Assembly (NCBI GenBank): GCA_947372355.1
Contig: CANBTI010000004.1
Location: 1 to 64,000 of the forward strand
Reading direction: 5' to 3'
DNA from: Bdellovibrionales bacterium
Lineage (GTDB): Bacteria > Bdellovibrionota > UBA1018 > CAIMNF01
Length of the DNA stretch: 64,000 nt
Made by a program: the position numbers and the translations under genes. Shown in pieces: positions 49,374 to 58,007 of the stretch (position 1 is the first letter of the stretch; each line of letters begins with the position of its first letter). The notes below the pieces were generated by a model, which did not search any database, was not told where the DNA came from, and saw only the letters and a program-made list of their open reading frames with translations.

Positions 49374-49766
49374 TTATTTCTTTTGCTCAGTCGTTGCAGG
49401 AGCTGCTGCCGCAGGAGCAGTTTCAGTTTTTGCTGCAGGTGCATCAGAAGCTTTTGCGTCTGTTGCTTTAGCGTCAACTGGTTTTGCAGGTTCAGCCGGT
49501 GCAGGTGGAGGTGTGTAACCTTCAAATACTGATTTCTTCACTTTAGAAGGAAGAATAGTGAGGGTGAGTGATGTCATCATGAAGATGGCAGCAAGAGTGT
49601 AAGTAAATTTTTGAAAAAAGTTAGCTCCACCAGAACTACCGAAAACAGTTTGGCTTGAACCACCAAAAGATGCGCTCACTTCAGCGCCTTTTCCAGATTG
49701 AAGAAGTACTGCAATCACGAGTAGAACAACGGTAGTAATGTGAATCACGGTTAGAAATGTAATCAT
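49374..49766 (-). CDS. secG: preprotein translocase subunit SecG
   Basis: VLLQSGKGAEVSASFGGSSQTVFGSSGGANFFQKFT; Ala/Pro-rich C-terminal tail. Confidence 0.93.
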   Translation of the reverse strand: MITFLTVIHITTVVLLVIAVLLQSGKGAEVSASFGGSSQTVFGSSGGANFFQKFTYTLAAIFMMTSLTLTILPSKVKKSVFEGYTPPPAPAEPAKPVDAKATDAKASDAPAAKTETAPAAAAPATTEQKK

Positions 49767-49785
49767 AAGTTTCCTTTAGTTATTG

Positions 49786-50562
49786 TTATATCAAAGTCCA
49801 GAGCTGAGTCCAACTCTCAATTTTTAAACTAGCACCACCCACCAAACCCCCATCAATATCCTCACAGGTGAGTAATTCTTTGAAGTTTGCTGGTGTAACA
49901 CTGCCGCCGTACACGATGCGCGTAGCGTTAGCGCAAGAAGCGCTGATCTTGGAGGATAAAATCCCACGTATAAAGGCATGAGCCTCTGCTGCTTGGGCAA
50001 GAGTGGCAGTCACTCCAGTTCCAATTGCCCAAACGGGCTCATAGGCAATGTGTAGATTTTTACCAAAAGCGTTTTTTGAAATTTCGTTTTGGACTAGAAG
50101 TTCCAGCTGAGCTTCCAAAATGGATTTCATTTTACCTTGGTTGCGTTCGTCTAATGTTTCACCCACACACACGAGCACTTCCATGCCTTGTTCGAGTGCG
50201 CTCACCGTTCTTTTCAAAACAGTGGTATTTGTTTCACCAAAATATTGCCTGCGTTCAGAGTGGCCCACCAAAACTTGATCCACACCAATTTCTTTCAACA
50301 TCGGAACTGAAATTTCACCGGTGAAGGCACCCGATTTTTCATGATGCACATTCTGACAGCCCACTTGTAAAGGAATCAAATCCGCTTTTACTTTCTTCAC
50401 TGCAGTTTCTAAACTGAGTGCAGGAATATACAAACGCATCTGAGAATTCGCTTTAGGCGCGCTTTTTAAAATAGGAGCAAGAGTTTCTAAAAATGGTATC
50501 GTCTCTTTTTGGAGTTGATTCATTTTCCAGTTACCTGCAAGCAAGACTCCGCGAGTTTTCAA
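49786..50562 (-). CDS. tpiA: triosephosphate isomerase
   Basis: AGNWKMN, VLVGHSERRQYFGE, IAYEPVWAIGTG, YGGSVTPANF, GGLVGGASL. Confidence 0.96.
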   Translation of the reverse strand: MKTRGVLLAGNWKMNQLQKETIPFLETLAPILKSAPKANSQMRLYIPALSLETAVKKVKADLIPLQVGCQNVHHEKSGAFTGEISVPMLKEIGVDQVLVGHSERRQYFGETNTTVLKRTVSALEQGMEVLVCVGETLDERNQGKMKSILEAQLELLVQNEISKNAFGKNLHIAYEPVWAIGTGVTATLAQAAEAHAFIRGILSSKISASCANATRIVYGGSVTPANFKELLTCEDIDGGLVGGASLKIESWTQLWTLI

Positions 50563-51893
50563 GAGCGATCGCCTTTGCTTCCGCCGCCGTAGCCGCCGCG
50601 TCCGCCACCTTCGCCGTAACCGCCACGTCCTTTTGGACCTTTTTCATCGCCGCCTTTTGCAAGGCGTTCCGCTTCCCATTCGGCTTCGGTTTTACTGTTG
50701 ATTTCGTTCCATTCCAAATCCGCAGATTGAGGACGATAACCTGTTTTTAAAATATCAATTCCAGGGAGTCCTTCGTTTTCAAGGTATTCAAGAGCTGCTC
50801 CGCCACCCGTAGAAAGGTGATCGAATTTTGCAGCTACGCTCACACCATCCACCAAACATTGATTGATCGCAGAAACAGTATCACCACCGCCCACGATTTT
50901 TACGCAACCCGTGAGGGTGCTTAAGTGTTTTGCGATTTCATTGGTACCGGTAGCATAAGCCGGTTTCTCAAACCATCCCAAAGGACCATTCCAAAAAACC
51001 ATTTTTGCACTGGATAAAAATTCTTTATACAGAGTGATTGTTTTAGGACCAATATCAAAGCCTTCATTGGTATCAACAGGAAGAAGGATTGGTAATTTTT
51101 TACGATCCGCTTCGGCTAAAATTTCTTTTGCTGCTTCCACATCTTCAGGTGCAGGTTGTTTCCATTCAGGTGGAATTTTTTGTCCCTTTGCTTTCATGAA
51201 TGCGTAAGCCATCGCTCCGCCAATCACGATCCCTTGAACACGTTTCATGAGAGCGTTGATGGTGTGAATCTTATCACTCACTTTTGCGCCACCTAAGATC
51301 AAATAAAATGGATTGCCTGGAGTGTGCAACATAGAATCAAAATATTTAATTTCTTTTTCAATCAAGAAACCAAATCCACGATCAGGAACAATGGAAGGTA
51401 ATCCATAAGTAGATGCATGTTTACGATGAGCCGTTCCGAATGCATCAGTGATGTAAATATCGCACAAACGAGCAAGATATTTTGCAAATTGAGGATCGTT
51501 TGCTTCTTCTTCTTTATGAAAACGAAGATTTTCTAAAACAAGCACATGGCCGTTAGGAACTTGAGATGCTTTAAATTCAATTCCTTCACCCACGCAATCA
51601 TCTGCAACAGTGACTTCAACGCCCAGTAGGTTTGCTAATTTATCTGCTGCTGGAATAATGGAAAATGCATCATTCCTTTTTCCGTTCGGGCGTCCTACGT
51701 GTGATCCAATGATGACTTTAGCACCTTGTTCGCATGCATATTTAATCGTGGGAAGACACTCACGAATGCGGGTGTCGTCTTCAACGTGACGAACACCATC
51801 GGCATCAGGTGCGCTCAAGGGAGTATTGAAATCGAGTCTTAAGAAGACACGTTTTCCTCTGAGTGGAAAATCACGGATTGTTTTTAATCTCAT
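50559..51893 (-). CDS. pgk: phosphoglycerate kinase with glycine-rich C-terminal extension
   Basis: FLRLDFNTPL, VIIGSHVGRPNG, LENLRFHKEEEAND, VFWNGPLGWFE, VGGGDTVSAI, LSTGGGAALEYLE. Tail GPKGRGGYGEGGGRGGYGGGSKGDRS. Confidence 0.96.
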   Translation of the reverse strand: MRLKTIRDFPLRGKRVFLRLDFNTPLSAPDADGVRHVEDDTRIRECLPTIKYACEQGAKVIIGSHVGRPNGKRNDAFSIIPAADKLANLLGVEVTVADDCVGEGIEFKASQVPNGHVLVLENLRFHKEEEANDPQFAKYLARLCDIYITDAFGTAHRKHASTYGLPSIVPDRGFGFLIEKEIKYFDSMLHTPGNPFYLILGGAKVSDKIHTINALMKRVQGIVIGGAMAYAFMKAKGQKIPPEWKQPAPEDVEAAKEILAEADRKKLPILLPVDTNEGFDIGPKTITLYKEFLSSAKMVFWNGPLGWFEKPAYATGTNEIAKHLSTLTGCVKIVGGGDTVSAINQCLVDGVSVAAKFDHLSTGGGAALEYLENEGLPGIDILKTGYRPQSADLEWNEINSKTEAEWEAERLAKGGDEKGPKGRGGYGEGGGRGGYGGGSKGDRS

Positions 51894-52912
51894 AATTTGC
51901 TCGCCAAGAAAGCCGTTACATCAAGCATGCGTTGAGAGAAACCGGATTCATTATCATACCAAGTGATGATTTTTACTAAATTGCCTTCTACTACCATGGT
52001 GAGTTCTGAATCGATGGTAGAGCTGAATAAATTTCCATTGTAGTCCACAGAAACGAGTGGAGCAGTGGAGTAATCTAAAACACCTTTAAGAGAAGTTTCA
52101 GAAGCTTTTTTCAAAGCAGCATTCACTTCTTCTTTGGTTGTATTTTTAGAAACAACAGCGGTGAAATCTACTACGGAAACATTTGGTGTAGGTACACGAA
52201 TAGAAAGACCATCAATTTTTCCTTTAAGATGGGGGAGTACTAGTCCGACTGCTTTTGCAGCTCCAGTAGAAGTAGGAATCATAGAAATTGCAGCTGCACG
52301 AGCACGGCGAAGATCTTTGTGAGGAAGATCTAAAATGCGTTGATCGTTGGTGTAACTGTGAACCGTCATCATGGTTCCTTTGATAATGCCAAAATTCTCA
52401 TCAATGATTTTTGCAGCGGGAGCTAAACAGTTAGTGGTGCAAGAGGCATTAGAAATGATCGTGTGTTTTGAAGGATCAAAAGAAGTGTGATTCACGCCGT
52501 AACAAAGAGTGATATCTGCATCTTTAGAAGGGGCAGAGATGAGAACAATTTTTGCTCCACCCAATAAGTGAAGAGATGCTTTTTCTTTATCTGTGAATGC
52601 GCCTGTGCATTCATGAACAATAGTAACGCCAGCATCTTTCCAAGCAAGCTTGGCAGGATCACGATCAGAAAACACAGTAATTTTTTGACCATTAATCACT
52701 AAGTGATTGCCTTCCACTTTTACATCGGCATCCCAAGTTCCGTGAACGGAATCGTATTTCATCATGTGAGCGAGAGTGTGAAGATCGCCTGTATCATTAA
52801 TTGCAGTCACCTTAATTCCTGCTTTGATGGATTGAGGTGAAAATGCAAGACGAAGTACTTTACGACCAATGCGGCCGCAGCCGTTGATTCCGATATTAAT
52901 TTGATTTGTCAT
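51890..52912 (-). CDS. gap: type I glyceraldehyde-3-phosphate dehydrogenase
   Basis: INGCGRIGRKVLR, ISNASCTTNCLAP, TVHSYTNDQRILD, WYDNESGFSQRM. Confidence 0.96.
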   Translation of the reverse strand: MTNQINIGINGCGRIGRKVLRLAFSPQSIKAGIKVTAINDTGDLHTLAHMMKYDSVHGTWDADVKVEGNHLVINGQKITVFSDRDPAKLAWKDAGVTIVHECTGAFTDKEKASLHLLGGAKIVLISAPSKDADITLCYGVNHTSFDPSKHTIISNASCTTNCLAPAAKIIDENFGIIKGTMMTVHSYTNDQRILDLPHKDLRRARAAAISMIPTSTGAAKAVGLVLPHLKGKIDGLSIRVPTPNVSVVDFTAVVSKNTTKEEVNAALKKASETSLKGVLDYSTAPLVSVDYNGNLFSSTIDSELTMVVEGNLVKIITWYDNESGFSQRMLDVTAFLASKL

Positions 52913-52978
52913 ATGGAGGGAGCGTACCTCTAAGTGACCATTCCTGCAAGAATGCGCAGCGCGTAAAATGGGGTAATT

Positions 52979-53482
52979 TTAATGCTGAATGAATTTTTGT
53001 CCTAAATAGAATTTAGGAGTCACTTTTGAGCCCCATTCTGGCTGATCAAAACTTATTCCAACCAAGATCATCGGATTTAAAAGTGTAATTTTACCTCTTA
53101 AGATCATTTCAAAAGGTTTGATCGAATCTGCACCGGTTTCATCCTTCACTTGAACTGAGATGGTGTAAAATGAATCATTCATGTGTTTGTTTTCTATCTT
53201 TTGAATGACTACTTTTTGAGTAAACTGATGATTGAAGCTATCTTGGGTTCTTTGTGAAATCCCTTCAAAGATGACCAAGTCTCGGGTTTCTGTTGTTTTA
53301 GAAAGAGTGAAGGAAATATTCGGGAACTGATCATTGAACTCGATACAAACATTTTCTTGGGTGAAACAGCGTTCAAAGTAAAGAAATCCGGCAAGTTCAA
53401 AATTTTCTTCGGCTTTTACAAGAGGGGCATGAATTAAAAATAGGATCATTAAGCAATAAAGATAGAGTTTCTTCATTTGCAA
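52979..53482 (-). CDS. hypothetical exported protein
   Basis: Signal-like N-terminus LYLYCLMILFLIHAPLVKAEE. Confidence 0.55.
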   Translation of the reverse strand: MQMKKLYLYCLMILFLIHAPLVKAEENFELAGFLYFERCFTQENVCIEFNDQFPNISFTLSKTTETRDLVIFEGISQRTQDSFNHQFTQKVVIQKIENKHMNDSFYTISVQVKDETGADSIKPFEMILRGKITLLNPMILVGISFDQPEWGSKVTPKFYLGQKFIQH

Positions 53483-53527
53483 AATTTATTCTGTATTTCT
53501 GTAATAAGCACTAAAATAAAACTTAGA

Positions 53528-54250
53528 TTAAGGATTGCATCTCCAAAGACTAGATTTCACTTCGAGTGCAGTATTGGTGAACTCAAGTTTTTGTGCAGCT
53601 TTATGGTAGTTGTTATAAATTTGATCTAAACAACTTCCGATATTGGTTTCTTCAAATTTTGCTTTTGCCGTTTCCGGAGTTTCATGAAGATTCACCACGC
53701 GGCCAAGAACGGCCTGATCGTGAATGCGCTCCATGATTCCACCCAAGGCAAGCGCTTCAGCGCTTCGATAGAAAATGAAATACCTTAGGGGTTTTACACT
53801 CGCTTCCATGACGAAGTTGCAGGTAGTAACCGTTGAGGTTGAAGTGCAGTGAATGTTTTCCGTTCCAGAGTTAAAAAATTTAGACGTGTCTCCGCTGGAA
53901 GTATCCAGTGAACAAACATTCATCGATTCATTCATGGTATCGGTAGCGGTGCAGATTCCTACGGTTGAAATAGATACGCCATATTTTTTACTATTCACTT
54001 TAATTTTTGAAATGAATTCTTCAATTGGATTAATTTCAACTGATTTAACAATGTTACTGATTTTTGGAAGAAAATCAGGAGTGTATTGACGGCGCAATTG
54101 ATCCAAAGGAAGTTTAAACTCTTGTTTGATTTCCAAGCGAAAATGATCCCCTTGGATTTTAAAGTTAAAATCAAGTCCGGAATCAGCATGCGCCATAGGC
54201 ATCAGCAAGAGCATGCATAAAGAGAGAATCACTCCACGAATGGTTTTCAT
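53528..54250 (-). CDS. hypothetical exported protein, translationally coupled to upstream subtilase
   Basis: Signal peptide GVILSLCMLLLMPMAHA; 4-nt overlap with the subtilase gene. Confidence 0.65.
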   Translation of the reverse strand: MKTIRGVILSLCMLLLMPMAHADSGLDFNFKIQGDHFRLEIKQEFKLPLDQLRRQYTPDFLPKISNIVKSVEINPIEEFISKIKVNSKKYGVSISTVGICTATDTMNESMNVCSLDTSSGDTSKFFNSGTENIHCTSTSTVTTCNFVMEASVKPLRYFIFYRSAEALALGGIMERIHDQAVLGRVVNLHETPETAKAKFEETNIGSCLDQIYNNYHKAAQKLEFTNTALEVKSSLWRCNP

Positions 54251-55950
54251 TTCAATAACATTTCCATCGCATTGAAGGTGTTGATCGTGCCACCAGTTTT
54301 AGAAAGATGAGAGAAACTCGCTTGTTCTGCTCCCTTGGTTCCCGGAAGATTCACAATCAATCCTGGATACTGATTGGTAGAACTCATGATGGCATCTAAA
54401 ATATTTTTTGAAGATTTATTTGGAAAGTGCCCCAGTAAAAGTGCAGCCACTCCAGCCACTTCCGGGCTAGCCATGCTCGTTCCTTGAAGTTCATGATAAC
54501 GATTTCCTGGAATGGTTGAATTAATCGCCATTCCTGGTGCAAATAAATCTACTGAAGTTTTACCCCAATTTGAAAAATTAGCAGGCAAATTGGCGTTCTT
54601 GGTTTTGTAAGAAGCGCCCACTTCAATCCAGTTACTAGCCTCATGGGAAGTTGCTTTATTGCTAAATAGTCTTTTGTTTGGATAATTGTTAGCAGCGGAT
54701 TCTGTATTTTTCCCATCGTTACCTGCAGCATGAATTAAGAGCACTCCATGCTTTTCTGCATAAGCTACCGCTTTATCAACATAAGCTTTGTTAGGGGAGT
54801 ATTCCTTCCCAAAACTCATGTTGATCACTGTTGCACCATTTTTAACTGCATATACTATAGCGTTGGCTACGTCTTTATCGCGCTCATCTCCGTTAGGTAC
54901 GGTTCTAATCGACATGATTTTAACTGAGTCCGCTTGTCCCAAAATTCCCAATTGATTATCGCGATTGGCAGCAATGATGCCGGCCACATGGGTTCCGTGC
55001 ATAGGATCTCCACCCGTAACATCGTTATTTCCATATCCCACTTCATTCAAAACATTGGCGTGATCACCGATTACTTTAGAACAATCAAAATTAAGATTAT
55101 ATCCAAAATTAAGCTTTCCATTTGAATCTTCTATCCAACCTTGAATGTCTTTTGAGTCATATCCTTTATTAAAAATCCGCATTGCTAGCACTTTTGCATC
55201 ATTGATCTCAGGACTAGATGCGGTGACTTCAGAAATCCCTGCAACTGTTTCTTCTTTTAATCCATTTGCTTTTAGTAGATTGATCGCAAGAATAATATCT
55301 TGGTAAAATTTAAGAGTATCTTTCGTATCTGCAACTTCAGCAGTGTATTGAGCTGAGATTTTTTTGAAATAGAGGGCTTCCGCTCCACGTAGTTTTTTGA
55401 TTTTATTTTTTTTAGTTAAACGCGCCACTTCACGAGTCACTTCTAGTGTATTGGCTTCAATATTGGTGCCGTCTTTATTTCCGATAAAGTTCCAACCATG
55501 AACGTCATCCACAAAACCATTGTGATCATCATCAATGCCATTTCCAGGAATTTCTTTGGTATTGGTCCAAATTTTTCCTTGGAGTTCCTCATGGCTAATA
55601 TCCACACCACTATCGATTACGGCCACAATAATTTCTTTTCCTGCTTTTGGAAAACGCGGATCTAAATATGTTTTTTCTGTTGAAGTGCCTTCAATTTGAT
55701 CTAAAACCGGATCCAGTGTGCTCCATAGATTTTCTTGCACTCCTGAAGTTGTTGTCTTTGGAGTGGAGATTCTTTCGCCTTTTGCATTCCGATAATCGAG
55801 ATAATGATCTACTTTTAGATCACTGAGATTCAGAGAATCATAAAATACAGATTGATTGGGTTGATCGGCAAAAGTGATATTTCCGGCCTGTGAGAGCACA
55901 AAAATCATGGTCGGTAGCAAAAATAGATTCAAACGGTATTGTTTTTTCAT
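54247..55950 (-). CDS. secreted S8 subtilisin-like serine protease with large insertion
   Basis: IVAVIDSGVDISHEEL (Asp), MHGTHVAGIIAA (His), GTSMASPEVAGVAALLL (Ser). Confidence 0.95.
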   Translation of the reverse strand: MKKQYRLNLFLLPTMIFVLSQAGNITFADQPNQSVFYDSLNLSDLKVDHYLDYRNAKGERISTPKTTTSGVQENLWSTLDPVLDQIEGTSTEKTYLDPRFPKAGKEIIVAVIDSGVDISHEELQGKIWTNTKEIPGNGIDDDHNGFVDDVHGWNFIGNKDGTNIEANTLEVTREVARLTKKNKIKKLRGAEALYFKKISAQYTAEVADTKDTLKFYQDIILAINLLKANGLKEETVAGISEVTASSPEINDAKVLAMRIFNKGYDSKDIQGWIEDSNGKLNFGYNLNFDCSKVIGDHANVLNEVGYGNNDVTGGDPMHGTHVAGIIAANRDNQLGILGQADSVKIMSIRTVPNGDERDKDVANAIVYAVKNGATVINMSFGKEYSPNKAYVDKAVAYAEKHGVLLIHAAGNDGKNTESAANNYPNKRLFSNKATSHEASNWIEVGASYKTKNANLPANFSNWGKTSVDLFAPGMAINSTIPGNRYHELQGTSMASPEVAGVAALLLGHFPNKSSKNILDAIMSSTNQYPGLIVNLPGTKGAEQASFSHLSKTGGTINTFNAMEMLLK

Positions 55951-55973
55951 GGTGTTTTCTCTTGGTTTTAAGA

Positions 55974-56882
55974 TTAAGGGGTGGGTGGTTTTCTTCTACT
56001 TGCAGCAATGCGTGGAATTAAATAACGAAGTCCTCCGGATAAAGTAGAAGGACTAGCTGCAGATTTAAGTCCTAAATCAAGTGCTGCAAACGCACCAAGA
56101 TTTTTGGTGATATTGGTATGAGCTTCAATATAAAATGTGGATGGATTGTCGCCATTGTGTCTCCACCCAGTGTATCCATGATATCCAAAAGTGATATTTG
56201 CATTACCCTGAAATTCAAAACGTGCAGCCATTCCATATCGGTAAGCATCATTTTGTGAATGGGCGCCATCATCCCATGCCATAAATCCAGCTTCGCCTAA
56301 AACTCGAATGGTTCTTAAAGCGCCTGTGGCATGCAAAATATCTTTAGCAATGAGTACATCAACTGAATATCCACTTGAATCAGTAAAACGGCGATCATCA
56401 AAATTACCAGATGCTGTTTTCAATGAAGCGTGGAGAGCCATACTCGGTTGTTTTGGTCCTTCTTTTAATAGTCTATATTTGTAGGTACCAACGATATCAC
56501 CCATATTAAAACCAGAGCGCTTAGAGGGGAAATAATGGGCCATACCGTCATCATTGAGGTTCCATTTTTCTGCTAAATAAGTAATTTCAAGTGAGGAGAG
56601 AGTCGAGAAAGGGATTTCTACTCTCACTACGCCGGTTGGCGTAATATTTTCAAAGCGATCTTTCACACTTCGGTAACTCAGATCCACAATAATTTTATCA
56701 TTGGGAATAATTTGAGCATCATCCACTCGCCAAATCCAATTGGTAAATGCGTTGGGCCCAACATTGCCAGGAGAAACATGAAAATCAGGATCTAAATAGG
56801 GGTTATTATCTTGAGCATGGGATGAAAAAGGGGAAAGAAGAGCTAGTCCCATCAGGAGAAAAAATATTTTGCTAAGTTTCAT
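55974..56882 (-). CDS. hypothetical exported/outer membrane-like protein
   Basis: Signal peptide ending SSHAQD; alternating amphipathic strand-like composition. Confidence 0.5.
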   Translation of the reverse strand: MKLSKIFFLLMGLALLSPFSSHAQDNNPYLDPDFHVSPGNVGPNAFTNWIWRVDDAQIIPNDKIIVDLSYRSVKDRFENITPTGVVRVEIPFSTLSSLEITYLAEKWNLNDDGMAHYFPSKRSGFNMGDIVGTYKYRLLKEGPKQPSMALHASLKTASGNFDDRRFTDSSGYSVDVLIAKDILHATGALRTIRVLGEAGFMAWDDGAHSQNDAYRYGMAARFEFQGNANITFGYHGYTGWRHNGDNPSTFYIEAHTNITKNLGAFAALDLGLKSAASPSTLSGGLRYLIPRIAASRRKPPTP

Positions 56883-57036
56883 GATGGCGAGATCTTATTA
56901 TGAACAGGATTAAATAGCCAGACTAAATCAATACGAAATGTGTAAAAAAGCCTAAGAAATCAACTGTTTTCATTGTTTAGAGATTGACAAAGTTAATAAT
57001 TAAACAAAAATTATTTAATTATGCTAATGTGCTCTC

Positions 57037-57414
57037 ATGAAAAGTTTAGTGATTTTATGTGGAGTCGTATTTAATTTGTTTTGCTTTGCAGGCGTGACGC
57101 ACGCAGAACAAAATGAAATGATACCGGTATGTGGTGCAATCGTAGCATCGAGATTTGTTCATGAAGTAAAAGATCCCACAAAACCAGATAAATACAGCCA
57201 CTGTTCCATTTCTTGTGTCATGACCATATACTGTGGCCCCTCTGACTCTTTAGAAGTGGGAGCATTAAAAGAGATTTATGATGCAATGGGATTTGGTGAT
57301 CCAGACATTAAAGATCTTGAAGCTGATTATGCAGGAGTCAAAGCAGGACTGAAAATCGGTTTCGGTGGGCGTAGATCCTCGTGCTATAAGGCTTGTGGAT
57401 CTCTTTTCCCTTGA
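57037..57414 (+). CDS. hypothetical exported Cys-containing protein
   Basis: Signal-like N-terminus LVILCGVVFNLFCFAGVTHAEQ; several Cys residues. Confidence 0.5.
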   Translation: MKSLVILCGVVFNLFCFAGVTHAEQNEMIPVCGAIVASRFVHEVKDPTKPDKYSHCSISCVMTIYCGPSDSLEVGALKEIYDAMGFGDPDIKDLEADYAGVKAGLKIGFGGRRSSCYKACGSLFP

Positions 57415-57419
57415 ATGGT

Positions 57420-57944
57420 TTAGGTGAGAAGACGAGGAATAATATTCTTGATGAGCTCTTGCTCTTTTTGAGTAAGATTTTTTAAGAGTTCACTTTCAAC
57501 CGAACGGGCTATTTTTTTTGCTTTCACAAAAGTGGATTTACCCAGAGTGGTAATTTTTAGTAGTTTAATTCTTCGGTCTTTGGGATCACCTAAACGTTCC
57601 ACTAACTTTAAAGATTCTAATTTATCGATGAGTTTAACCATGCTGGCTTTATCAATGCCCATTTCTTCACCCATGTGAATTTGAGAGCACACTTCTCCCT
57701 GGTTGAGGATCGATAAGATACCGAAATGGATGGATTGCAAGCTGCACTCCATAAGCGAATGATCCAGCATGCTTCTCATTTTGTTTGCGCTTTTAAATAG
57801 GCAATAGCCAAGGTAATCCTTCAGGGCAGGGTGTACGCGACTAGGATCGTGAAACCGCACGGAATGAGGTGTTCCCTTGGAGCCGGTAACATAGATGATT
57901 TTTTCAGAGCTGGTTACAGTTTTGTCTAACTTTTTTTTGCCCAT
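57420..57944 (-). CDS. MarR family transcriptional regulator
   Basis: HFGILSILNQGEVCSQIHMGEEMGIDKASMVKLIDKLESLKLVERLGDPKDRRIKLLKIT: winged-helix MarR pattern. Confidence 0.93.
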   Translation of the reverse strand: MGKKKLDKTVTSSEKIIYVTGSKGTPHSVRFHDPSRVHPALKDYLGYCLFKSANKMRSMLDHSLMECSLQSIHFGILSILNQGEVCSQIHMGEEMGIDKASMVKLIDKLESLKLVERLGDPKDRRIKLLKITTLGKSTFVKAKKIARSVESELLKNLTQKEQELIKNIIPRLLT

Positions 57945-57962
57945 CTAATGATTGTAGTTGCA

Positions 57963-57985
57963 AATCGTTTGTACTGCAAACGATT
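57963..57985. promoter_or_regulatory. candidate MarR operator
   Basis: Perfect inverted repeat AATCGTTTG-TACTG-CAAACGATT in the divergent marR/tolC intergenic region. Confidence 0.75.
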
Positions 57986-58007
57986 TTTGTGTTAAACTTT
58001 AAGAGAT

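Noticed and set aside
49374-49510. Ala/Pro-rich C-terminal tail of SecG as unusual
   Set aside because: SecG C-termini are variable and low-complexity tails are common.
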